Source: Reichenbachiella faecimaris (lineage in GTDB: Bacteria > Bacteroidota > Bacteroidia > Cytophagales > Cyclobacteriaceae). Taken from it: DNA of 64,000 bases. The notes under the pieces were generated by a model. The model worked only from the letters and a program-made list of their open reading frames with translations, made no database searches and was not told where the DNA came from. Below are positions 26,661 to 35,361 of this stretch, piece by piece (position 1 is the stretch's first letter; each line of letters starts with the position of its first letter). Both the position numbers and the translations under genes were made by a program. Location of the stretch: assembly GCF_900176375.1 (NCBI RefSeq), contig NZ_FWYF01000003.1, forward strand, positions 806,001 to 870,000, given 5' to 3'.

Positions 26661-29600
26661 ATGAAAAACTATTACCAGTTAGTTTTCAGCATGCTGTTTG
26701 GAATGGGTGTCTTACTCGTCTCAAGTTCTGGTGCATTTGCACAAGGAAGCATGGTATCTGGAACAATCAAAGATGCAGAATCCGGTGAAGCCATCCCCGG
26801 TGTGAATGTGATCGCAAAGGGCACCTCTAATGGTGTTGTTACTGATATTGATGGGAATTACAGCCTTCAAGTTGAAGAAAATACCGTTTTGGTTATTTCC
26901 TATGTTGGTTTTGAAACACAGGAAATCAAAGTGGGTACACAGTCTATTATTGATGTCAGTTTAGGTTATGACGTTTCTCAACTAGGAGAGGTCGTTGTGA
27001 TCGGATATGGAGAAGTGGATCGTGGAGATGTAACAGGCTCTGTTATTGCAGTTGACTCTGATGATTTCAATAAGGGTGCTATTTCTACTCCTCAGGAATT
27101 GCTTATAGGAAAGGTTCCTGGCGTAGTGATTACCTCACAAGGTGGAGCAGCAGGTACTGGATCGACTATCCGAATTAGAGGGGGGTCTTCTTTAAGGGCA
27201 AACAATGACCCGCTAATCGTAATTGATGGCATGCCTCTAGAAAGCAGAGGAATCTCAGGAATGGCTAATCCATTAGCTACTATCAATCCCAATGATATTG
27301 AAACTTTTACGGTATTGAAGGATGCTTCTGCTACTGCCATATATGGATCTAGAGCTTCTAATGGAGTAATCTTGATTACTACCAAGCAAGGTTCTCAGGG
27401 CAAAATGACTGTGAGCTACAATGGCAACGTGTCTGTAGGAGTACCAGTAAAGACATTGGATGTGTATTCTGGAGATGAGTATAGAGCTATTGTTAATGAA
27501 AGAGTTACTAACGATCTTTTGGATGATAATGCTTTGGTCAATCTTGGATCAGAAAATACGAACTGGCAAGATGCTATTTATGAAAATGCGGTTTCTACTG
27601 ATCACAATGTAAGTGTTGGTGGAAATATTCAGGGTGTTCCAGTGAGAGGTTCTGTGGGATATACTAATCAGAATGGTATTTTGAAAAACAACAATATGGA
27701 ACGAACCAGTTTCACCTTGTCAGCTTCTCCGACATTGTTGGATGGTGATTTGACCATGAATATCAATGCTAAGGGTTCTTTCATTCAAAATAATTTTTCT
27801 AACCCTGATGCCATCGGATCCGCAGTTTCTTTCGATCCTACTCAGCCGATTATGAATGGAAACACAAGATATGGCGGCTACTTTGCCTGGACCAATCATG
27901 ACCCAGCATTGGTTATGGATCCAGAAGCGGCACCTATTAACATTGCCACACACAATCCTGTAGCTCAATTGAATTACAGAGATAATACATCTTCTGCTCA
28001 GAGATATATTTTAGGTGGTAAGTTTGACTATAGAATGCCATTTTTACCTGCATTAAAGGCCACGCTGAATTTGGGTATGGACTACTATGACTCACAGGGT
28101 GATGATGTTGTTAATCCATTGGCGTCGTGGTCTGAGCGTGAACCTGCTCAAAATATTAAGCATTATGAGCAAACTAGAAAAAATAACCTTTTAGACTTCT
28201 ATCTTAATTATAACAAGACATTTGGTGGAGATCATAAAGTGGATTTGACGGGAGGTTATTCTTATCAGCATTTTCATGTTTCAGGAAATGATTCTAATAA
28301 ATCATGGGACGAGACAGATGCTGGTGCAGATACAGTCTCTTACAAAAGAGAGTATTTCTTGCTGTCATTTTTCGGGAGAATGAATTATACGCTCAAGGAC
28401 AAGTACCTCGTTACTGCAACTGTCAGAAATGACAGATCTTCAAGATTTGGAGAAGACGCAAGATCAGGTATTTTTCCTGCTGTAGCAGTGGCTTGGAAAT
28501 TGAATGAGGAAGGCTTTTTAAATGGAGCAGATTTCTTAAGCGAATTAAAAATCAGAGCTGGATGGGGTCAAACTGGTCAACAGGACATTGGTGATGACAA
28601 CAGATCATTTTACCCATATATACCTACCTATACAGGTAGTCAGCAAGGGGCATATTATCAATTTGGAAACTCTTTCTATGCAACTCAGAGACCAAATCCT
28701 TATGATGCTAACATCAAATGGGAGACCACAACCACTCAAAATATTGGACTTGATTTTGGCTTCTTGAATGGAAGATTTTCAGGGTCAGTGGATTTATATA
28801 AAAGAGAAACTGAAGACTTGATCAACGAAATTCCAATAGCTGCAGGATCTAACTTCTCCAACTTTCTTATCACCAATGTTGGATCATTGGAAAACAAAGG
28901 TGTTGAAGTGGCTTTGACTGCCGGAATTATTTCTACGCCAGATTTGAGCTGGGAAATTTCAGGAAATTTGACGTACAATGTCAATGAGATCACTAAGTTG
29001 ACTCAAATCGACGATCCTAGCTATCCTGGATACAATACAGGTGAGATAGATGGTGGAGTAGGTAATAATGTTCAAATAAACAGTGTAGGACATCCTGTCA
29101 ATACATTTTATCTGTTCAGTCAAGTCTATGGTCAGGATGGTATGCCGATAGAAGGATTGTACGTAGACAAAACAGGTGAAGGAGGAGTGGTATCCGGTAA
29201 TGAACTGAATAAGTATTACTTGAATAACCCAGCTCCTGAATACTTGATTGGAATCTCATCAAAAGTGAGATATAAGAGTTTTGATTTCTCGTTTTCAGGG
29301 AGATTGAATTTGAACAATTATGTGTACAACAATAATGCTTCAAGTAAAGCACTGTATCAAAATTTATATAATCAAGCAGGGTATACTGCTAATATTCTTA
29401 CAGCAGTAGAAGAAACCGAATTCACAACTGCACAGTATTGGTCAGACATTTATATGGAAGACGCATCCTTCTTTAGAATGGATAATATCTCTGTTGGATA
29501 TAATTTTGACAAAATATTCTCTGATCAGCTCAATGGTAGAATATCATTTACTGTCCAGAATGCATTTGTAATTACTGATTATTCAGGCTTGGATCCAGAG

Positions 29601-29699
29601 ATCAACAGTGGTTCTAAACTAGGGCCAAATGTTGGTATTGATAATAATATATACCCAAGACCACGAACATATATGTTGGGTATAAATCTTAATTTCTAA
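26661..29699 (+). CDS. susC: SusC/RagA-family TonB-linked outer-membrane transporter
   Basis: A 1012-residue TonB-dependent transporter of the SusC family. After a signal peptide (residues 1-28, ending GAFAQ) comes a carboxypeptidase-regulatory-like domain (about 30-112). The plug (about 115-235) has the family-typical DPLIVIDGMPL and IYGSRASNGVILITTK motifs. A 22-strand barrel follows, ending LGINLNF. There is no STN signalling domain, so it does not signal through an anti-sigma factor. It should import maltodextrins with SusD as its lid. It is the first gene of the plus-strand arm, 22 nt ahead of susD. Confidence 0.97.
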   Translation: MKNYYQLVFSMLFGMGVLLVSSSGAFAQGSMVSGTIKDAESGEAIPGVNVIAKGTSNGVVTDIDGNYSLQVEENTVLVISYVGFETQEIKVGTQSIIDVSLGYDVSQLGEVVVIGYGEVDRGDVTGSVIAVDSDDFNKGAISTPQELLIGKVPGVVITSQGGAAGTGSTIRIRGGSSLRANNDPLIVIDGMPLESRGISGMANPLATINPNDIETFTVLKDASATAIYGSRASNGVILITTKQGSQGKMTVSYNGNVSVGVPVKTLDVYSGDEYRAIVNERVTNDLLDDNALVNLGSENTNWQDAIYENAVSTDHNVSVGGNIQGVPVRGSVGYTNQNGILKNNNMERTSFTLSASPTLLDGDLTMNINAKGSFIQNNFSNPDAIGSAVSFDPTQPIMNGNTRYGGYFAWTNHDPALVMDPEAAPINIATHNPVAQLNYRDNTSSAQRYILGGKFDYRMPFLPALKATLNLGMDYYDSQGDDVVNPLASWSEREPAQNIKHYEQTRKNNLLDFYLNYNKTFGGDHKVDLTGGYSYQHFHVSGNDSNKSWDETDAGADTVSYKREYFLLSFFGRMNYTLKDKYLVTATVRNDRSSRFGEDARSGIFPAVAVAWKLNEEGFLNGADFLSELKIRAGWGQTGQQDIGDDNRSFYPYIPTYTGSQQGAYYQFGNSFYATQRPNPYDANIKWETTTTQNIGLDFGFLNGRFSGSVDLYKRETEDLINEIPIAAGSNFSNFLITNVGSLENKGVEVALTAGIISTPDLSWEISGNLTYNVNEITKLTQIDDPSYPGYNTGEIDGGVGNNVQINSVGHPVNTFYLFSQVYGQDGMPIEGLYVDKTGEGGVVSGNELNKYYLNNPAPEYLIGISSKVRYKSFDFSFSGRLNLNNYVYNNNASSKALYQNLYNQAGYTANILTAVEETEFTTAQYWSDIYMEDASFFRMDNISVGYNFDKIFSDQLNGRISFTVQNAFVITDYSGLDPEINSGSKLGPNVGIDNNIYPRPRTYMLGINLNF

Positions 29700-29721
29700 T
29701 TGACATTCAAAAGAGAAAAAC

Positions 29722-31350
29722 ATGAAAAAGATTAATATAACATATTTGATAATGCTCGTGGCAACTGTGATTTTATCATCATGCCTGGGCGATTTGGATG
29801 TAGAACCAATAGATCCAAATGATGCTACTTCTAACAATGTATTTAAAGATGAATTGGCTTACAAAGAAGCATTGGCCAAGATTTACGCTAGTTATGCAAT
29901 TAGTGGCCAAGACGGCGATGGTGGAGGAAACCCTGACATTGCTGGTATAGATGAAAACTTTGGAAACTATCTCCGTCAGTATTGGGGATTGCAGCAGCTA
30001 TCTACTGATGAGGCCATTATAGCCTGGGATGATGCTACCATCAAGAATTTTCACTGGCAAACTTGGTCACCAAATGACGTATTTATTGCGGCCTTGTATT
30101 CCAGGATTTTCTATACAGTCACTATTGCGAATGAATTCATTAGAAATGCAGACGATGCATTAGGAAGTGCTTCTGGTACTTTTGCTTCTGATTTAGAAGC
30201 CTACAAGGCCGAAGCGAGATTCCTTAGAGCATTTTCTTACTGGCATGCAATTGACATGTTCGGAAATGTCCCATTCATTACAGAAAGTGACTTGCCTGGT
30301 GCGTTTTTCCCACAGCAAATTGAAAGAGCAGATCTCTTTAATTATATAGAATCTGAATTGCTTGACATGGAAATGTCACTTCCTGCAGCTGGGACAAACG
30401 AATATGCAAGAGCCGATAGAGGAGCGGCATGGATGCTATTGGCCAAATTGTATTTGAATGCTGAAGTTTATACTGGGACTGAGAGAAATACTGATGCCCT
30501 GACATATTTGAATAATGTAATTGCGGCTTCATATTCCATTGACCCTACTTACGAAAACGTATTTAGAGCAGATAATAACTTGAGTTCTGAAATTATTTTT
30601 CCTTTGGCATTTGATGGTACTAACACGCAGCAATATGGAGGGATGACGTTTTTGCTCCATGCTTCTAATGGTGGTGGTATGCCGCTAAATGGAATCGATG
30701 GTGGCTGGGGTGGTATTCGCGGCATCAAGGATCTAGCGGATAAATTTGATGCTAGTGCTGGAGATTTCTCATCTGCAGATCCAGAATTTAGCACTATCGC
30801 AGATCAAAGAGGCATGTTCTACTATGATCCAAGTAGCTGGGTTTGGGATATTACCAATGTTGGTACCTTCACAGAAGGTGTGGGTGTAACCAAATTCAAG
30901 AATATAAGTTCTGACGGAGGACCTGCGCCTAATGCGCACCCAACATTTGTGAGCACGGATTTCCCTGTCTTTAGATTAGGTGATGCGTATCTAATGTATG
31001 CTGAAGCAGTAGTAAGAGGAGGCAGTGGAGGAAGTTTGTCTACAGCAGTTAATTACGTAAATGACTTGAGAGAAAGAGCCTATGGCGATGCTTCTGGTAA
31101 CATAGTAGCTAGCGAATTGACATTGGATTTCCTTTTGGATGAAAGAGGTCGAGAGTTGTATTGGGAAGGCCACAGAAGAACTGATTTGATTCGTTTTGGT
31201 CAGTTTACCAATGGCAGCTATATATGGGAATGGAAAGGAAACGTGCAGACTGGTGCTACCACAGATAGTTACAGAGACCTGTATCCTATTCCAAGCAATG
31301 ACCTGAACGCGAACCCTAATCTGGTTCAAAATGACGGTTACCCTCAATAA
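29722..31350 (+). CDS. susD: SusD/RagB-family starch-binding lipoprotein
   Basis: A 542-residue SusD-like lipoprotein with lipobox LSSC (Cys about 21), exposed on the cell surface. The family pattern is clear: TPR-like helices through KAEARFLRAFSYWHAIDMFGNVPF (residues about 165-188, quoted in part), then the glycan-binding loop region. A C-terminal RagB domain has FRLGDAYLMYAEAVVRGG, LDERGRELYWEGHRRTDLIRFG and the closing PIPSNDLNANPNLVQNDGY. It forms the SusCD complex with the upstream gene. A 12-bp hairpin lies in the gap before susE and may lower expression downstream of susD. Confidence 0.97.
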   Translation: MKKINITYLIMLVATVILSSCLGDLDVEPIDPNDATSNNVFKDELAYKEALAKIYASYAISGQDGDGGGNPDIAGIDENFGNYLRQYWGLQQLSTDEAIIAWDDATIKNFHWQTWSPNDVFIAALYSRIFYTVTIANEFIRNADDALGSASGTFASDLEAYKAEARFLRAFSYWHAIDMFGNVPFITESDLPGAFFPQQIERADLFNYIESELLDMEMSLPAAGTNEYARADRGAAWMLLAKLYLNAEVYTGTERNTDALTYLNNVIAASYSIDPTYENVFRADNNLSSEIIFPLAFDGTNTQQYGGMTFLLHASNGGGMPLNGIDGGWGGIRGIKDLADKFDASAGDFSSADPEFSTIADQRGMFYYDPSSWVWDITNVGTFTEGVGVTKFKNISSDGGPAPNAHPTFVSTDFPVFRLGDAYLMYAEAVVRGGSGGSLSTAVNYVNDLRERAYGDASGNIVASELTLDFLLDERGRELYWEGHRRTDLIRFGQFTNGSYIWEWKGNVQTGATTDSYRDLYPIPSNDLNANPNLVQNDGYPQ

Positions 31351-31361
31351 GAAGCAATCTT

Positions 31362-31388
31362 TGAATGTCTGCTCCAAGCAGGCATTCA
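31362..31388 (+). promoter_or_regulatory. Intercistronic hairpin between susD and susE
   Basis: TGAATGTCTGCT (31362-31373) pairs with AGCAGGCATTCA (31377-31388) through 12 positions, one of them a G-T pair, around a 3-nt loop. No T-run follows, so it is not an intrinsic terminator. It may stabilise the 3' end of a susCD transcript or reduce expression of susE and later genes. Confidence 0.65.
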
Positions 31389-31421
31389 TTGAGGTTATCT
31401 CTTAAATTAAAAAATATAGAA

Positions 31422-32465
31422 ATGAAAAATTTATCATATATATACCTTCTCGCGACAGCTGTACTCTTTGGCGCATGCGATGAGGAGGCAGAAAAAATTA
31501 CGATTAGTAGTGACCCTGTAGCACCAGTGTTGACAAGTCCAGGTGTAGGAGGGTTAGAGTTTGTTTTAGCTGATAGAAATGAAACCATTGAATTTACTTG
31601 GGAAGAGGTGGATTTTGGGTTTGATGCCTCAGTTACCTATGCTGTTGAACTAGCAACTGATGTCACATTTGAAAATAAATCTGTGGCCTTGACAGCACAG
31701 GGTGCAAGTGGTTCGGCTTTGGTGGATGATGTGAACGTGGCACTTTTAGGTCTGGGACTTCCTTTTGGATCTAGTGCAACGGTACATTGTAGAGTGACAG
31801 CAGCAGTCAATACTGCCGTAGATACTGTGTACTCTACTGTTACAGACTTTACCGCCACACCTTATGAAACGATCTATCCAATCATCTATGCGCCTGGCGC
31901 ATATCAAGGATGGAATCCGGGAGGTGATATTGGAAGGTTGTATTCTTATGGTTTCAACAGTGTGTATGAAGGCATACTACGAATTGTAGAAGGTACTAAC
32001 CCTTCCTCTTCTTTCAAATTGACTCCCGAGGCTAATTGGGACAATGCTTGGGGGGGTGCTCTGACAGCTGATGGTGCCAAATTCGTAGGGACATTGGATC
32101 CTTCTGGAGGCGATTTCTCAATTGCGGCTGGTACTTACAAAGTAACTGCCGATGTGAGTGCGCTTACTATAGAACTTGAAAAAACTGATGATTGGGGAAT
32201 TATCGGAGACGCTACGCCAAATGGCTGGTCAGATCCAGATACTGACATGACTTACAATGGTCAACGTCAGGTATGGGAAATTACTACTGACCTTACAGAT
32301 GGTTTTCTCAAATTTAGAGCGAATGACAATTGGGGTGTAAACTATGGAGATGATGAGCCCGATGGTACATTAGACGCGGGAGGAGGTGACATTCCAGTTA
32401 CTGCTGGAAACTACACCATTAGACTTGATTTAGTTAATGAAAAGTATGAATTGATAGAAAATTAA
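31422..32465 (+). CDS. susE: SusE-family outer-membrane starch-binding lipoprotein
   Basis: A 347-residue surface lipoprotein. I place the start at the ATG at 31422, which gives lipobox LFGAC (Cys19). The frame extends 57 nt upstream into the susD-susE hairpin, which is not coding. The first domain (about 30-145) is an Ig-like stalk of the SusE type. Then come two carbohydrate-binding repeats: YAPGAYQGWNPGG near 155 and IGDATPNGWSDPDTDM near 257, each ending in a strand with TYKVTAD or NYTIRLD. This is the SusE/SusF arrangement that holds starch at the surface. A strong terminator follows at 32477-32513. Confidence 0.93.
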   Translation: MKNLSYIYLLATAVLFGACDEEAEKITISSDPVAPVLTSPGVGGLEFVLADRNETIEFTWEEVDFGFDASVTYAVELATDVTFENKSVALTAQGASGSALVDDVNVALLGLGLPFGSSATVHCRVTAAVNTAVDTVYSTVTDFTATPYETIYPIIYAPGAYQGWNPGGDIGRLYSYGFNSVYEGILRIVEGTNPSSSFKLTPEANWDNAWGGALTADGAKFVGTLDPSGGDFSIAAGTYKVTADVSALTIELEKTDDWGIIGDATPNGWSDPDTDMTYNGQRQVWEITTDLTDGFLKFRANDNWGVNYGDDEPDGTLDAGGGDIPVTAGNYTIRLDLVNEKYELIEN

Positions 32466-32476
32466 TTCAAAAATCA

Positions 32477-32513
32477 AGCAGACTAGATGATTTTTCATCT
32501 AGTCTGCTTTTTT
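32477..32513 (+). terminator. Strong terminator after susE
   Basis: AGCAGACTAGATGA (32477-32490) pairs perfectly with TCATCTAGTCTGCT (32495-32508) around a TTTT loop and leads into a T-run. It separates susCDE from the two amylase genes, which may need their own promoter in the 32514-32568 gap or partial read-through. Confidence 0.92.
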
Positions 32514-32568
32514 CACTTCTTCAGGCAGTTTTGCCTTATTTATTTTCAACCTTCAATGGACTGACCAT

Positions 32569-35337
32569 ATGAATAAAATCATACTTTGTCTTATTTTTTT
32601 ATCCTCGTTTAGTTTTGCGCAAGTCACTACAGATCCGACATTCCCTGTTGCTGATCAAGAGGTCACGATTACTGTAGATGTTTCAGATACTGACCTTGCG
32701 GGCTATACAGACAATGTATGGTTGTGGACGTGGATAGAGCAAGGTGCCACAGATACCAATGCACCTACCAATGTAAACCCTGCGACTGATGCACAAAGTG
32801 ATGCTTTGATGACTCGGTCAGCAGACAATGGAGATATTTATACCATTACATTGACACTCATAGATTTTTTTGGTTTGGATGCTGAGGAAATAGAAGAAAT
32901 AGGCCTTTTACTCAAAGGTCAAACATGGGACGATGGACAAACGCCAGATTATAGTTTTGACGTGCTTTCGGATCAATTTGCGGTAAGTTTTACCAGCCCT
33001 TCTTCATTTCCCTTATTGGTTGATGCAAGTGAATCTATAAGTGTTTCTATTGCAGCCTCTGAGGCTGGCAGTCTTAGCCTGAAAGTAGATAATGTAGAAG
33101 TGGCATCAGCAATCGATGCGATCACATTGGATCATACTCTACTTGCTGCATCTGATGGTATTCATGAAGTGACAGTAGAAGCCAGTAATGGTGAGGATAC
33201 TGCAGAAGACAGCTTTTCTTATACTGTTCGCTCAACTACAGTAGAGCAATCGCGGCCAGCTGGAATCATTGATGGAATAAACTATGACAGTGATCCAACA
33301 ATGGCGACATTGAGCCTGTTGGCGCCAATGAAATCATCTGTTTATGTAGTTGGTGATTTTACAGATTGGGAAATTGACCCTGCCTATCAGATGATTAAGG
33401 ATGATGAGCACTTTTGGTTGGAAATAGTTGGACTCACCAGTGGTGAAGCGTACGCCTATCAATACTTGATTGATGAAGAAATTTGGATTGCTGATCCTCA
33501 CGCTGATAAAATATTAGATACAGATGATCAGTGGATTCCTGAATCAACCTATCCTGGCCTTATGGCCTATCCAGAGGGAGCTGCTCATTTGGATTGGTAT
33601 CATAACAGAGCATCCGTCTTGCAGACCAATCAGACCCCATACATCTGGGAGAATAATGACTTTGAAAAGCCTGAAAAGGAGGATCTTATCGTATACGAAT
33701 TACTAGTCAGAGATTTTCTTGGTGAAGAGAATATGAATTATCAATCTTTGATTGATACCTTAGGTTACATCAAAGACTTGGGCGTGAATACGATAGAATT
33801 GATGCCGATTATGGAATTCAATGGCAATGATAGCTGGGGTTATAACCCTACTTTCATGTTTGCTGTGGATAAAGCTTATGGTACTAAAAACGATCTCAAA
33901 GAATTTATAGATGCTGCTCATGGCATGGGTATGGCTGTTATTCTGGACATGGTCATGAATCAGAACGATATTCCATCACCTTATGCACAGATGTATTTTG
34001 ATTTTGACGACTTCAAACCAACAGCAGAAAACCCGTGGTTCAATCAGGAAGCCAAACATCCATATAATGTATTTTCTGATATCAATCACGAAAGTAGTTA
34101 TACACAAAATTGGTTGGATTCTATCAATCATTATTGGTTGAATGAGTTCCATTTTGATGGTTACAGATTTGATCTTTCTAAAGGATTCACACAAGTGGAT
34201 AATTCTGGAAGTGTGAGCAACTGGGGGAAAATGGATCCGACAAGAATAGCCTTACTCAAAAGAATGGCAGATGCTATATGGGAACATACGCCAGATGCTT
34301 ATGTGATTCTAGAACACTTTGCAGATAATGACGAGGAAAAGGAATTGTCAGACTATGGTATGATGCTGTGGGGAAATAGTTATCACGACTATAATGAGGC
34401 TGCTCTGGGTTTTGGAGAAGATAAATCTATTGAGTGGGCCTACTATGAAGAAAGAGGCTGGACAAATAACTATCTGATTTCCTACATGGAAAGCCACGAC
34501 GAGGAAAGGCAAATGTATCAGATGCTTAATTTTGGTAACTCCAGTGGTGATTATAGTATTAAAAATTTCAATACAGCTATTCAAAGACTGAAGCTATCAG
34601 CAGCATTTTTCTTTACCGTACCAGGCCCGAAGATGTTTTGGCAATGGGGCGAGTTTGGCTATGATATTCCCATAGACGAAAATGGTAGAACGGGTCGTAA
34701 GCCTGAAAAATGGGAATACCTGGAAAACAGTTCTAGACGAGAGTTGTATCTAACCTACAAGGAATTGATCAAACTTAGGAATGAGTATGATGTGTTTACC
34801 AAAGGTGATTTTTCTTGGTCGCCTGATGGGGTACACAAGACGATTCATGTGTCCAACTCAGACACAAGCGTAGTGATTGTAGGCAATTTTGACGTGGTCG
34901 AAGGAACAATAGATCCGGCTTTTCAGCACACAGGTACTTGGTATGATTTCATATCAGGAAGTGAAGTGAATATCACAGATGCAAATGCTAATTTGACCTT
35001 GAGTCCTGGCGAATTTCATATCTATACGGATCATGCCTTGCATACCCCTGAAGTGGGACTTGTAACTTCCGTGAGCCAGTCAGATTTGAATGAAAAATTA
35101 ATTTTTTATCCTAATCCAACAGCTGATTATTTGAATATTAACCTGACTAAATTGTCACCTGGGCAGTTCAATCAAGACTGGACAATTTCTAATATTTTAG
35201 GGCAAGAAGTTTTGAAAGGAAGTATAAAGCCTACAGATGAAGTGAGTCTAAATGTGACCACCCTGCCAAGAGGTATTTACACCTTCAGATTACCTCAAGG
35301 TAATCAAATCATTACAAAAAAGTTTATTAAAAATTGA
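32569..35337 (+). CDS. Multidomain GH13 alpha-amylase with T9SS sorting tail
   Basis: A 922-residue secreted amylase. Signal peptide 1-17. Residues 20-135 form a beta domain of uncertain type. About 140-222 is Ig-like. About 245-315 is a CBM48/E-set-like module (VYVVGDFTDWEIDP). The GH13 barrel spans about 372-760. Nucleophile D535 (GYRFDLSKGF), acid/base E582 (VILEHFAD) and H643/D644 (ESHDEE) are present. Region I reads DMVMNQND, with Gln where the usual NH histidine stands. The last 80 residues are a type A T9SS sorting domain: LIFYPNPTADYLNINL, then GIYTFRL and a lysine-rich end KKFIKN. It is predicted to be exported across the outer membrane and attached at the surface or released, to cut starch before SusCD. 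Confidence 0.95.
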   Translation: MNKIILCLIFLSSFSFAQVTTDPTFPVADQEVTITVDVSDTDLAGYTDNVWLWTWIEQGATDTNAPTNVNPATDAQSDALMTRSADNGDIYTITLTLIDFFGLDAEEIEEIGLLLKGQTWDDGQTPDYSFDVLSDQFAVSFTSPSSFPLLVDASESISVSIAASEAGSLSLKVDNVEVASAIDAITLDHTLLAASDGIHEVTVEASNGEDTAEDSFSYTVRSTTVEQSRPAGIIDGINYDSDPTMATLSLLAPMKSSVYVVGDFTDWEIDPAYQMIKDDEHFWLEIVGLTSGEAYAYQYLIDEEIWIADPHADKILDTDDQWIPESTYPGLMAYPEGAAHLDWYHNRASVLQTNQTPYIWENNDFEKPEKEDLIVYELLVRDFLGEENMNYQSLIDTLGYIKDLGVNTIELMPIMEFNGNDSWGYNPTFMFAVDKAYGTKNDLKEFIDAAHGMGMAVILDMVMNQNDIPSPYAQMYFDFDDFKPTAENPWFNQEAKHPYNVFSDINHESSYTQNWLDSINHYWLNEFHFDGYRFDLSKGFTQVDNSGSVSNWGKMDPTRIALLKRMADAIWEHTPDAYVILEHFADNDEEKELSDYGMMLWGNSYHDYNEAALGFGEDKSIEWAYYEERGWTNNYLISYMESHDEERQMYQMLNFGNSSGDYSIKNFNTAIQRLKLSAAFFFTVPGPKMFWQWGEFGYDIPIDENGRTGRKPEKWEYLENSSRRELYLTYKELIKLRNEYDVFTKGDFSWSPDGVHKTIHVSNSDTSVVIVGNFDVVEGTIDPAFQHTGTWYDFISGSEVNITDANANLTLSPGEFHIYTDHALHTPEVGLVTSVSQSDLNEKLIFYPNPTADYLNINLTKLSPGQFNQDWTISNILGQEVLKGSIKPTDEVSLNVTTLPRGIYTFRLPQGNQIITKKFIKN

Positions 35338-35361
35338 CCCCAGAAGTCAAATCAATAGCAA

